Below, in pieces: positions 1-5,126 of a DNA stretch of 9,738 bases. Below the pieces are notes generated by a model, which was given only the letters and a program-made list of their open reading frames with translations, was not told the DNA's origin and ran no database searches. How positions within the stretch are numbered: the first letter of the stretch is position 1; the number at the start of each line of letters is the position of its first letter. A program made the position numbers and the translations under genes. The DNA is taken from positions 1-9,738 of the forward strand of contig JBHLKN010000076.1 of assembly GCA_048886645.1 (NCBI GenBank), written 5' to 3'. Source of the stretch: Wukongarchaeum sp048886645. Its GTDB lineage: Archaea; Asgardarchaeota; Wukongarchaeia; Wukongarchaeales; Wukongarchaeaceae.

Positions 1-8
1 GTATTAGT

Positions 9-131
9 TTGGAGGGTCTTGGTTTAGAATTTTTTGTATTAATTATTATCGCCCTTATGGTGTGGATATGGTAGAAGGGGATAACCTATATCTGGAAGGA
101 AAAGCAGCACGAATCAAAAGAAGAAGAATAG
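9..131 (+). pseudogene. Shortened TatA-like copy with in-frame TAG
   Basis: From TTG at 9 the frame reads EGLGLEFFVLIIIALMVWIW and stops at TAG 72-74. If that TAG is passed, the frame continues for 18 codons, ending in a charged ESKEEE tail, to TAG at 129-131. It matches the start of the intact tatA at 1446 (AGLGALELLVLIIFALILFG) in protein and DNA. The DNA similarity begins upstream of the start codon (GTATTA.TTTGG at base 1 and at 1438). The F-G-P hinge and amphipathic helix of TatA are missing. I read it as a duplicated tatA that lost its middle, or as a 21-residue membrane peptide. Its ribosome site lies off the window. A TAG decoded as pyrrolysine is possible in some archaea, but nothing here supports it. 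Confidence 0.5.
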
Positions 132-135
132 GTGT

Positions 136-197
136 AAGTCTGGAAAAATTTTTGAATAAAAGAATCCTCTTCAGACTTTTCCCCAAAATTTGAAGAG
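136..197 (+). terminator. Two overlapping hairpins, possible terminator
   Basis: AAGTCTG (136-142) is complementary to CAGACTT (172-178). CTCTTCA (167-173) is complementary to TGAAGAG (191-197), extendable by a G-T and an A-T pair. The two stems share bases 172-173 and cannot both form fully. The first is followed by TTTT then CCCC, the second by an AT-rich run. They lie just after the tatA-like fragment and could end its transcript. This rests on complementarity alone. Confidence 0.3.
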
Positions 198-233
198 ATT
201 AATTAGATTTTAACTACCGGAAAATTTTTATAG

Positions 234-259
234 TCCTATATAGGATTGTTCTATATGAA
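234..259. promoter_or_regulatory. Candidate MarR-type operator (palindrome plus repeat)
   Basis: TCCTATATAGGA at 234-245 is a perfect 12-base palindrome. A related element, TTCTATATGAA, follows at 249-259, with the shared CTATAT cores offset by 15 bases. The pair sits immediately upstream of the TATA box of the flavin-barrel/MarR unit, where a bound protein would affect TBP/TFB. Autoregulation by the downstream MarR protein is inferred from position; the AT-rich core could also be a coincidence of base composition. Confidence 0.35.
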
Positions 260-263
260 ACTA

Positions 264-273
264 TTTTATATAA
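264..273 (+). promoter_or_regulatory. Archaeal TATA box for the PPOX/marR unit
   Basis: TTTTATATAA is preceded by the purine run GAAA (257-260), which suits a BRE. Archaeal initiation about 25-27 bases downstream of the TATA centre would fall near 295, only a few bases before the ATG at 299. No good Shine-Dalgarno sequence precedes that ATG, so a leaderless or nearly leaderless transcript fits. Confidence 0.5.
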
Positions 274-298
274 TACTAATTTCTTAGGTTGTGTTTTT

Positions 299-769
299 AT
301 GAATGAGAGTGAATTGAAGAAATTTTGTGTTGAATTAATGGAAATAGCTGATGTATTATACTTTACAACAGTAGATGGAAATAGGATTCCGCATACAAGA
401 GCGATGTTTAACTTAAGAAATACCAAATATTTTTCCAGTCTTTCTAAATTTTTTAAAAACCATCAAAATGATTTGTTAGTTTATTTGTCAACAAATACTT
501 CATCTTCAAAAATAGAACAAATCAAGGAAAATCCTAATGTATGCGTTTATTATTGCAGAGCTGTACCAAAAGACTTTCGGGGTGTAATGCTCGGTGGGAA
601 AATAGAAATTGTAACTGATCAGAAAGTAAAAGAAGATCTATGGCAGGATGGTTGGGAACTTTATTATCCAAAAGGAGTAGAAGATGAAGATTTTACAGTT
701 CTCCGTTTACTACCAAAATATGCAGAAATTTACTACAAGCTACAAAAATACACTTTGAATTTGAAGTGA
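299..769 (+). CDS. Pyridoxamine 5'-phosphate oxidase-like flavin split-barrel protein
   Basis: This 156-residue soluble protein has the pattern of PPOX-fold (general stress protein 26-like) proteins. There is a first strand pair around VLYFTTVDGNRIPHTRAM (19-36), then STNTSSSKIEQIKENPNVCVYY (64-85), a central LGGKIEIVTD (98-107), and a C-terminal segment with LW (114-115), YP.G (123-126) and VLRLLP (134-139). Members bind FMN, sometimes F420 or haem, at a dimer interface; the substrate here is unknown. The length is typical for a single-domain member. ATG 299 is chosen because the TATA box lies just upstream and there is no better start. Its TGA overlaps the GTG of the MarR gene (GTGA, 766-769), so the two are probably translationally coupled. 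Family assignment is good; function is open. Confidence 0.8.
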   Translation: MNESELKKFCVELMEIADVLYFTTVDGNRIPHTRAMFNLRNTKYFSSLSKFFKNHQNDLLVYLSTNTSSSKIEQIKENPNVCVYYCRAVPKDFRGVMLGGKIEIVTDQKVKEDLWQDGWELYYPKGVEDEDFTVLRLLPKYAEIYYKLQKYTLNLK

Positions 770-1254
770 GAGCGATGAAAGAACAAACAATGAAAGAACA
801 ACGAGCGGGGGGCTATCTGATTGCTAAAATACATCAGATTTCAAATCGAATATTTGCTAAGAAGTTAAAAGAATATGAAATAACAGACATTAATCCCGCT
901 CAAGGGCGGATATTATTTGCATTATGGAGAAAAGACGGTATATCTATCAATAAACTTGCTAAAGAGACATCTCTGAGTAAATCAACTTTAACACCGATGT
1001 TAGATAGACTTGAAAATATTGGTCACCTGAAACGATTACCTTCTAAAAAAGATCGCAGAAAGATTCTGATATATCTTACAGAGAAAAACAAGAAACTTCA
1101 ATATAAATATGTTAAAGTATCAATTGAGATGACTAGGCTGTTTTATCATGGATTTACTTCAAAGGAAATAGATGAATTCGAAAATTACTTACAAAGAATA
1201 TTAGAAAATCTTAGATCCTACGATTCATCCCGAAATAAGTGGATAATAATATGA
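766..1254 (+). CDS. MarR-family winged-helix transcriptional regulator
   Basis: This 162-residue protein has the MarR layout. There is an N-terminal dimerisation helix (about 12-40), then a winged helix with INPAQGRILFAL (42-53), the recognition helix region SLSKSTLTPMLDRLENIGHL (69-88), a wing containing the family-typical D-R-R (96-98) and ILIYLT (100-105), and a C-terminal helical dimer arm (115-150). MarR proteins bind palindromic operators as dimers and release them on ligand binding or oxidation. The GTG start at 766 overlaps the upstream stop; ATG codons at 775 and 790 are alternatives that leave the DNA-binding domain intact. The pairing with a flavin-barrel protein suggests it senses the compound or redox state that protein handles, but this is inferred only from adjacency. 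Confidence 0.85.
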   Translation: MRAMKEQTMKEQRAGGYLIAKIHQISNRIFAKKLKEYEITDINPAQGRILFALWRKDGISINKLAKETSLSKSTLTPMLDRLENIGHLKRLPSKKDRRKILIYLTEKNKKLQYKYVKVSIEMTRLFYHGFTSKEIDEFENYLQRILENLRSYDSSRNKWIII

Positions 1255-1268
1255 AATTAGATTAAATA

Positions 1269-1346
1269 TGGCGGGCTCGACGGGATTTGAACCCGCGACC
1301 TCATGCTCCGGAGGCATGCGCTCTATCCAAGCTGAGCTACGAGCCC
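1269..1346 (-). tRNA. tRNA-Arg (anticodon CCG), CCA encoded
   Basis: The minus strand folds as a full cloverleaf. The acceptor stem GGGCTCG (1346-1340) pairs with CGAGCCC (1279-1273). The D stem is GCTC/GAGC with AGCTTGGATA in the loop, and the anticodon arm is CATGC-CTCCGGA-GCATG. The T arm GCGGG/CCCGT encloses TTCAAAT. Loop position 34-36 reads CCG, which decodes the rare arginine codon CGG. The discriminator is G (1272), followed by an encoded CCA (1271-1269). There is no intron. The gene is antisense to its neighbours and its 3' end is 14 bases from the MarR stop codon. Confidence 0.96.
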
Positions 1347-1370
1347 CTTAGTTTTTTACATTGGGCAAAG

Positions 1371-1378
1371 CTTTTAAT
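1371..1378 (-). promoter_or_regulatory. TATA box for tRNA-Arg
   Basis: On the minus strand ATTAAAAG is centred about 28 bases upstream of the first tRNA base at 1346. This is the expected archaeal spacing and would start transcription at or within a base or two of the mature 5' end. Confidence 0.5.
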
Positions 1379-1445
1379 CTTCTTTCTTCTTGTTCTTTTT
1401 ATGTGTTTATCCTTTATCTTATTGTAGTTTGTTGGGGGTATTATT

Positions 1446-1802
1446 TTGGCGGGACTTGGCGCCCTTGAGCTTTTGGTATTAATTATTTTCGCCCTAATAT
1501 TATTTGGTCCTAAAAAGCTTCCAGAGCTTGCTAGAAGTATCGGTAATGCTCAAGCAGAGTACGAGGCTGCCAGAAGGGCTAGACTTTCTCAAAGAAAAAT
1601 GGAGCGACAAACACAGTCTAGAAAACTTAACTCTCCCACAACCAGTCCGTCAACTAATGTGAGCGATGAACTTTCTGATGAAGAACTTTTAATTGAAGCT
1701 GCTGAAAAGATGGGAATTGAAACTGAAGGAAAAAAGATAGAAGAAATTGCCCAAGAAGTCTTAAAAAAAGTAGAAAAAGAAAAAGAAAGCACAAAAAACT
1801 GA
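1446..1802 (+). CDS. tatA: Twin-arginine translocase subunit TatA/TatE
   Basis: This 118-residue protein is a component of the Tat pathway, which exports folded proteins across the cytoplasmic membrane. It shows one N-terminal membrane helix (about 4-20), the F20-G21-P22 hinge and the conserved KKLPELARSIG start of the amphipathic helix (23-50). A long polar tail follows (51-118), with an acidic SDEELLIEAAEKMGIE segment and a basic/acidic coiled end. The TTG start is set by GGGGG at 1434-1438, seven bases upstream, and by the family N-terminus (AGLGALELL). No TatC is visible in the window. A shortened relative lies at 9-131. TatA and TatB cannot be separated with certainty, but archaea normally carry only TatA and TatC. 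Confidence 0.92.
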   Translation: MAGLGALELLVLIIFALILFGPKKLPELARSIGNAQAEYEAARRARLSQRKMERQTQSRKLNSPTTSPSTNVSDELSDEELLIEAAEKMGIETEGKKIEEIAQEVLKKVEKEKESTKN

Positions 1803-1852
1803 AATAAAGAAAATATCCCATTTACTCCTGTTTAACGAAAATAGAGAAAATA

Positions 1853-1876
1853 GGTTTAAAATAAATATTTTTAACC
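1853..1876. terminator. Shared hairpin between convergent genes
   Basis: GGTTTAAAA (1853-1861) pairs with TTTTTAACC (1868-1876) over eight of nine positions around a six-base loop. It lies between the convergent tatA and fmdE-like genes and overlaps the TAA of the latter. It has T-rich arms in both directions, so it could serve both transcripts. AT-rich pairing makes it weak. Confidence 0.4.
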
Positions 1877-2284
1877 GACTTCGGTTTCAAATAGTTCTTC
1901 TGGTTTTGTATTTAACACTTTTTCAGCTAATTCTTCCATACTTTCTTTAGAGACGTCAGCTATTGCTTGTAACCATTTGTTTTTTAGTGTTATTCTGATT
2001 TGTTGGTTATCGCTTTTTTTTGTAAAGGTTGCAGTGGGTTTGTTGTTTGGTAGAACTTCTATGTTTCCCTTTCCTAAAGTACATCCTGTCGACATCTGTA
2101 TACCATCAACTATGCAGCTAATTGGAGGGGTTGTACCAGTCTCTACAACGACTTTCATACCAGAATATTTTTCCGCATTAAGTTTTTCCAGAGCTAATAA
2201 ACCCATTTTTAAACCAGCTACTATGAAAGGTCCTACATGACCGTGAAACTCTTCAGTCCGTTTTATCAACTCCTTTTCAATCAA
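1871..2284 (-). CDS. FmdE-family protein (HGH-x-GP variant), last gene of metal-transport operon
   Basis: This 137-residue protein matches the FmdE (formylmethanofuran dehydrogenase subunit E) domain. It has FHGHVGPF (13-20), the stretch C57-x-x-D60 and Q63, and T66-G67-C68-T69-L70-GKGN, followed by a mixed strand region and a C-terminal helix (110-125). In the classical motif HGH is followed by x-C-P-G; here the cysteine position is glycine (HGHVGP), a subgroup known in archaea. H14, H16, C57, D60 and C68 remain as likely metal ligands. There is no C-terminal zinc ribbon, unlike some longer FmdE proteins. The TTG start overlaps the TGA of the upstream binding-protein gene by TTGA, with GGAG about 11 bases upstream. 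The context suggests metal handling rather than formylmethanofuran chemistry; that is inference. Confidence 0.8.
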   Translation of the reverse strand: MIEKELIKRTEEFHGHVGPFIVAGLKMGLLALEKLNAEKYSGMKVVVETGTTPPISCIVDGIQMSTGCTLGKGNIEVLPNNKPTATFTKKSDNQQIRITLKNKWLQAIADVSKESMEELAEKVLNTKPEELFETEVG

Positions 2285-2867
2285 ATTCCTGATCTCCTTT
2301 CACGAATTATTATAAACACGACTGCTAAAGCTAAAGGAATAGCAATCAAGGGAACAAAATACCATTCAAACCACGAATCTTCATCTTCTTCAGTGTGGAA
2401 AAGTTTGTCAGCATCGTATCGTAACATTTCTACATAACTGTCAACATCAAAAGGTCCAGGAAAGTTTGTAAGTTCTACGTGAGTTATCCCTACTTCTTGC
2501 GCTATAGTGGCTCCGTATTCTGTTCCACTTTGATAGTTACTAATCACCATCGATACATTTTCATCCCTTGCCANNNNNNNNNNNNNNNNNNNNNNNNNNN
2601 NNNNNNNNNNNNNNNNNNNNNNNNNNNNNNNNNNNNNNNNNNNNNNNNNNNNNNNNNNNNNNNNNNNNNNNNNAACTCTATTTTATCTCCACCTACTCTT
2701 TCTGTAAAGTCCTCGAGAACTGTTGTTGTTACAACTATTTTGAGTTTTGTATCTCGGTCTTCACTATCGCTTACCGCTTCAGAGGATCCATTTTGAAAAA
2801 CGGTTGAAACGGTCAATAATGCCATAACTAAAAAAACTACTAGGGGTTTTTTCCTTCTATTTATCAA
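2281..2867 (-). CDS. Zinc/manganese-type ABC transporter substrate-binding protein, interrupted by gap
   Basis: This is the extracytoplasmic metal-binding component of a cluster A-I (TroA/ZnuA) importer. Visible parts are a signal peptide (basic MINRRKK, hydrophobic 9-24), a polar linker, then KIVVTTTVLEDFTERVGGDK (43-62), the usual N-lobe start. After the N block the frame resumes with ARDENVSMVISNYQSGTEYG and ITHVELTNFPGPFDVDSYVEML, the end of the C-lobe. An acidic patch (HTEEDEDSW) and a C-terminal membrane helix (WYFVPLIAIPLALAVVFII) with a basic end follow. There is no lipobox cysteine, so the protein is probably held by the C-terminal helix. About 64 and 97 codons are visible; family members have about 280-330, so the gap hides more than its 100 Ns. 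The metal-binding residues lie in the missing part. TTG start overlaps the permease stop (TTGA). Confidence 0.85.
2574..2673. other. Assembly gap (100 N) inside the binding-protein gene
   Basis: Exactly 100 Ns, a conventional placeholder length. The flanking sequences do not share an overlap, unlike the other gap. Comparing the visible coding sequence with normal family length suggests several hundred bases are missing. Confidence 0.95.
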
Positions 2868-3688
2868 GTTATTACCTCCTTTACTTTTTTCTTCGGAGCC
2901 AAAATGGTGGTTGTCATAAAAACAACCACTGAAACCAACACGATTGTAGCCCCTGAATATAGGTTAAACGCGTATGAAATGAAAAGACCGGAAAAACAGC
3001 AGGAAGTGCCTATAAATATGGAGAGGAAGAATATGTGGTCTAATCGGCTAGTTAGTTGGTATGCTGTGGCTGCTGGATTAATCATCAAAGCGAAAACCAA
3101 TAAGCCCCCTATAGGTCGGAGAGAAACAGCGATGGTTGAACCTGTGAGAAATAGTGCGATGTAGAAAATAATCTGTGCAGGTATGCCTGCTGCCATTGCT
3201 ATTTCTCGGTCAAAAATTACAGCTTGAATTTCTTTGAAAAAGAAGACTATGAAGATGATGATGGTTAGAGTTAGGCTGATCATAACTATAAGTTCAGTCC
3301 AAGTAACGGTTAGAATACTCCCCCAAAGAACTGCTAAAGCTTCTGTTCTCGGTCCCTCTATCAGCCCGATAAATAAGAGACCTAAGCCAAGCATTAAAGA
3401 GAACATCACTCCCACAACGGTGTCAGGATTTAAGTCTCCTCTCTCAGCAAGTGGACCAACTAACATAGCTGTAAATAAACTAAAAACAAGAGCTAAAAGC
3501 AAGGGATTTACGCCTAAAAGGAGCCCGAGGATTGCACCAGTAAAAGCTGAGTGAGAAATTGCCACGGTCATAGCAGAAACATTCATAGAAACAATAAATA
3601 CTCCCATCAAAGAACAACAAATACCCGCTAATAAAGCCGCTAGTATAGCTCTCTGCATGAAAGAATAACTAAAAATCTCAAAAACCAA
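2864..3688 (-). CDS. Metal ABC transporter permease (ZnuB/TroC family)
   Basis: This 274-residue polytopic membrane protein belongs to the ABC-3 family that moves Zn2+ or Mn2+ across the cytoplasmic membrane. It shows the family start FMQRAILAALLAGICCSLMGVFIV, the conserved ISHSAFTGAILG (44-55), several long hydrophobic helices (eight or so in all), the cytoplasmic REIAMAAGIP segment (161-170) that couples to the ATPase, and RPIGGLLVFALMINPAATA (192-210). Length is normal. TTG at 3688 has only a weak AGAG upstream; the ATG ten codons in (MQRAI) is an alternative start that keeps the first helix. The gene is 42 bases downstream of the ATPase gene and overlaps the binding-protein gene by four bases. 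Zinc versus manganese cannot be decided from the permease. Confidence 0.9.
   Translation of the reverse strand: MVFEIFSYSFMQRAILAALLAGICCSLMGVFIVSMNVSAMTVAISHSAFTGAILGLLLGVNPLLLALVFSLFTAMLVGPLAERGDLNPDTVVGVMFSLMLGLGLLFIGLIEGPRTEALAVLWGSILTVTWTELIVMISLTLTIIIFIVFFFKEIQAVIFDREIAMAAGIPAQIIFYIALFLTGSTIAVSLRPIGGLLVFALMINPAATAYQLTSRLDHIFFLSIFIGTSCCFSGLFISYAFNLYSGATIVLVSVVVFMTTTILAPKKKVKEVIT
2875..2880 (-). promoter_or_regulatory. Strong Shine-Dalgarno deciding the TTG start of the binding protein
   Basis: On the minus strand AGGAGG stands seven bases before TTG at 2867. It lies inside the last codons of the permease gene and supports reinitiation at the TTGA overlap. Confidence 0.75.
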
Positions 3689-3730
3689 TTTTCACAACTC
3701 TTTTAATTTGAGGGATTGTTTTTCAAGGTT

Positions 3731-4561
3731 CTATGTAGGGGCAATAATTAGGCCAGAATCATGTTGAAAAACCGATATTTGGGAGCGATAAATTTCGCTC
3801 AAATTTTTCTCTGTAAGGATTTCTTTTACAGGTCCTAATGCGCAAATTTTTCCCTCATTCATTAATACAACACGGTCACAATATTGAGGAGCAATGCTCA
3901 TGTTGTGGGTTACAAAAAGGGTTGTAAGCTTTTCACTCGTATGTATTCGTCGTATAAGGTCTAGGATATTTTTTTGACTTGGCAGGTCTATGGCAGATGT
4001 TGGTTCGTCTAAAAGAAGTATCTTTGGTTTTTGTGCTAGAGCCCTTGCTATGGCTATTCTTTGTTGTTGACCGCCAGAAAGAGTGCCTATAGACCTCTCT
4101 GCGTATTCGCTCATACCTACAAGTTCTATAGCATCTTCAACGATCTCATAGTCTTCTTTGCTTGGTTTCGCTAATAGGCCTATTTTTCCATATCTTCCAA
4201 TCATCACAGCTTCTCTAGCGGATAGTGGTGTTCTTGGATCTATTTTGTTGTGTTGTGGAACGTAACCTACTTGTTTTCTTATTTCCCTAATAGTTTTTCT
4301 ATCGAGTTTTTTCCCAAAAATGTGTACAGTTCCGCGATGTATCCTCGCTAAACCATTAACTACGGTTAGAAGAGTTGTTTTGCCTGCACCGTTTGGCCCT
4401 ATTATTCCCATGAATTCTCCTTCCCTTACGGTAAAGGATACGCCATGGAGAGCTACATCTTCATGGTATGAAACGTAGACTTTTTGAAGTTCGATTATGA
4501 ATTTCCCGTAATATTCATCGTTTGGGTTTTCCATAGCAATATGCATTTTTTCCACCGCCAC
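3731..4561 (-). CDS. Metal ABC transporter ATP-binding protein (ZnuC/TroB family)
   Basis: This 276-residue ATPase powers the importer. All the ABC motifs are intact: Walker A GPNGAGKTT (55-63), Q-loop VGYVPQ (98-103), signature LSGGQQQR (161-168), Walker B ILLLDEPTSAID (181-192) and H-loop VTHN (217-220). The PQHNKIDPRTPLSAREAV segment after the Q-loop is typical of the Zn/Mn cluster. The N-terminal 20 or so residues before FIIELQKVYVSY are longer than usual. The GTG start at 4561 gives this extension. ATG at 4546, with GGTGG a few bases upstream, has a better ribosome site and may be the true start. It is the first gene of the operon and faces the control region at 4562-4720. Confidence 0.93.
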   Translation of the reverse strand: MAVEKMHIAMENPNDEYYGKFIIELQKVYVSYHEDVALHGVSFTVREGEFMGIIGPNGAGKTTLLTVVNGLARIHRGTVHIFGKKLDRKTIREIRKQVGYVPQHNKIDPRTPLSAREAVMIGRYGKIGLLAKPSKEDYEIVEDAIELVGMSEYAERSIGTLSGGQQQRIAIARALAQKPKILLLDEPTSAIDLPSQKNILDLIRRIHTSEKLTTLFVTHNMSIAPQYCDRVVLMNEGKICALGPVKEILTEKNLSEIYRSQISVFQHDSGLIIAPT

Positions 4562-4615
4562 CGTTTTTCAGCTTGAACGCTTGGAAGGGGGTGTTTTGTT
4601 TTTACTGGTTTTTAG

Positions 4616-4622
4616 ATTTATA
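4616..4622 (-). promoter_or_regulatory. Candidate TATA box for the metal-transport operon
   Basis: The minus strand reads TATAAAT, preceded by GAAA, which would suit BRE plus TATA. Initiation would fall near 4592, leaving a leader of about 30-45 bases. A second TATA-like sequence, TTTTAAAATA, lies at 4631-4640, so the choice is uncertain. Confidence 0.35.
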
Positions 4623-4664
4623 TTTCATACTATTTTAAAAATCAGTATTACTTTTTAAGCTTTA

Positions 4665-4703
4665 TTATGATTTTCATCATAAAATTTTCACACAAAATCA
4701 TAA
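4665..4703. promoter_or_regulatory. Candidate metalloregulator operator: dyad plus phased half-site
   Basis: TTATGAT (4665-4671) and ATCATAA (4676-4682) form a perfect inverted repeat with a four-base spacer. The half-site ATCATAA recurs at 4697-4703, exactly 21 bases (two helical turns) from the previous copy. It lies upstream of the metal importer operon, where a Zn or Mn sensor (Fur/Zur, DtxR/MntR or ArsR type) would be expected. Which family binds is unknown. Confidence 0.4.
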
Positions 4704-4952
4704 AAAACACCCTCCTAAATAATTAAAAACCAAACTTGATACAGATTTTAAGAAATACAGGAAATTCGAAGAAAGCAACATACTGAATAGTATTTAAATA
4801 TACCAACAGAACTTAAAAACTTGGCAAGAAATTACGAAATTAAAAAGTAAAAAAGCCTATAGAATCTTACTAATACAACAATAACACACAAAAGTAAGAA
4901 CGATAAAGATTTATTTAATTATTATTATAATAGTATTAAAGAAAAATTAAGA

Positions 4953-5037
4953 TTTCACTAGATTTGTTTTTTGGGGGAGCGAGGCGGCAAGGCGAATTAA
5001 AGTTTTCTTATCGTCGTAAAAATTGAGGATAGTGAAA
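4953..5037 (+). other. Possible structured RNA or long leader upstream of the HEAT gene
   Basis: TTTCACTA (4953-4960) pairs perfectly with TAGTGAAA (5030-5037). Inside, GGCGA (4991-4995) pairs with TCGTC (5011-5015), extended by TAA/TTA toward a TTTT loop. The stretch 4973-4994 is almost entirely G and C in an AT-rich background, a common sign of structured RNA. TTATAATA at 4925-4932 would place a start close to 4955, at the foot of the stem. The same bases also carry a 20-codon frame from TTG 4964 (FFGGARRQGELKFSYRRKN, stop at 5024), which has no ribosome site and may be the remnant of a gene end. Confidence 0.25.
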
Positions 5038-5113
5038 CATTCCTAATCTTCTAGAGCAGAGCAAAAAGAGAATTCGCATATACCGAGCTATACGCAATTG
5101 ATTGTTAAGTTAT

Positions 5114-5119
5114 AGGAGG
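5114..5119 (+). promoter_or_regulatory. Shine-Dalgarno deciding the TTG start of the HEAT protein
   Basis: AGGAGG is seven bases before TTG at 5127. There is no ATG in frame that would suit it better. Confidence 0.8.
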
Positions 5120-5126
5120 CAAAAAA

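Larger units (their letters stand above)
4562..5126. other. Divergent intergenic region, 565 bases
   Basis: No convincing protein gene is present. It holds the importer promoter region (4587-4714), which is bracketed by a perfect 9-base inverted repeat: GGGTGTTTT at 4589-4597 and AAAACACCC at 4704-4712. A plain AT-rich stretch follows at about 4715-4935, with a TATTTAAATA palindrome at 4791-4800. The rest is a G-rich foldable segment at 4953-5037 and the leader of the HEAT gene. Confidence 0.6.

Noticed and set aside
72..74. TAG in the tatA-like frame as a pyrrolysine codon
   Set aside because: No pyrrolysine genes are visible, the downstream 18 codons resemble no family, and a decayed copy explains the stop more simply.
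2479..2807. Plus-strand frames running through the first N block
   Set aside because: They exist only because N codons hold no stops. The minus strand carries the recognisable metal-binding protein.
4667..4726. Nineteen-codon frame starting ATG in the importer control region
   Set aside because: No ribosome site, AT-rich composition, and it overlaps the operator dyad.
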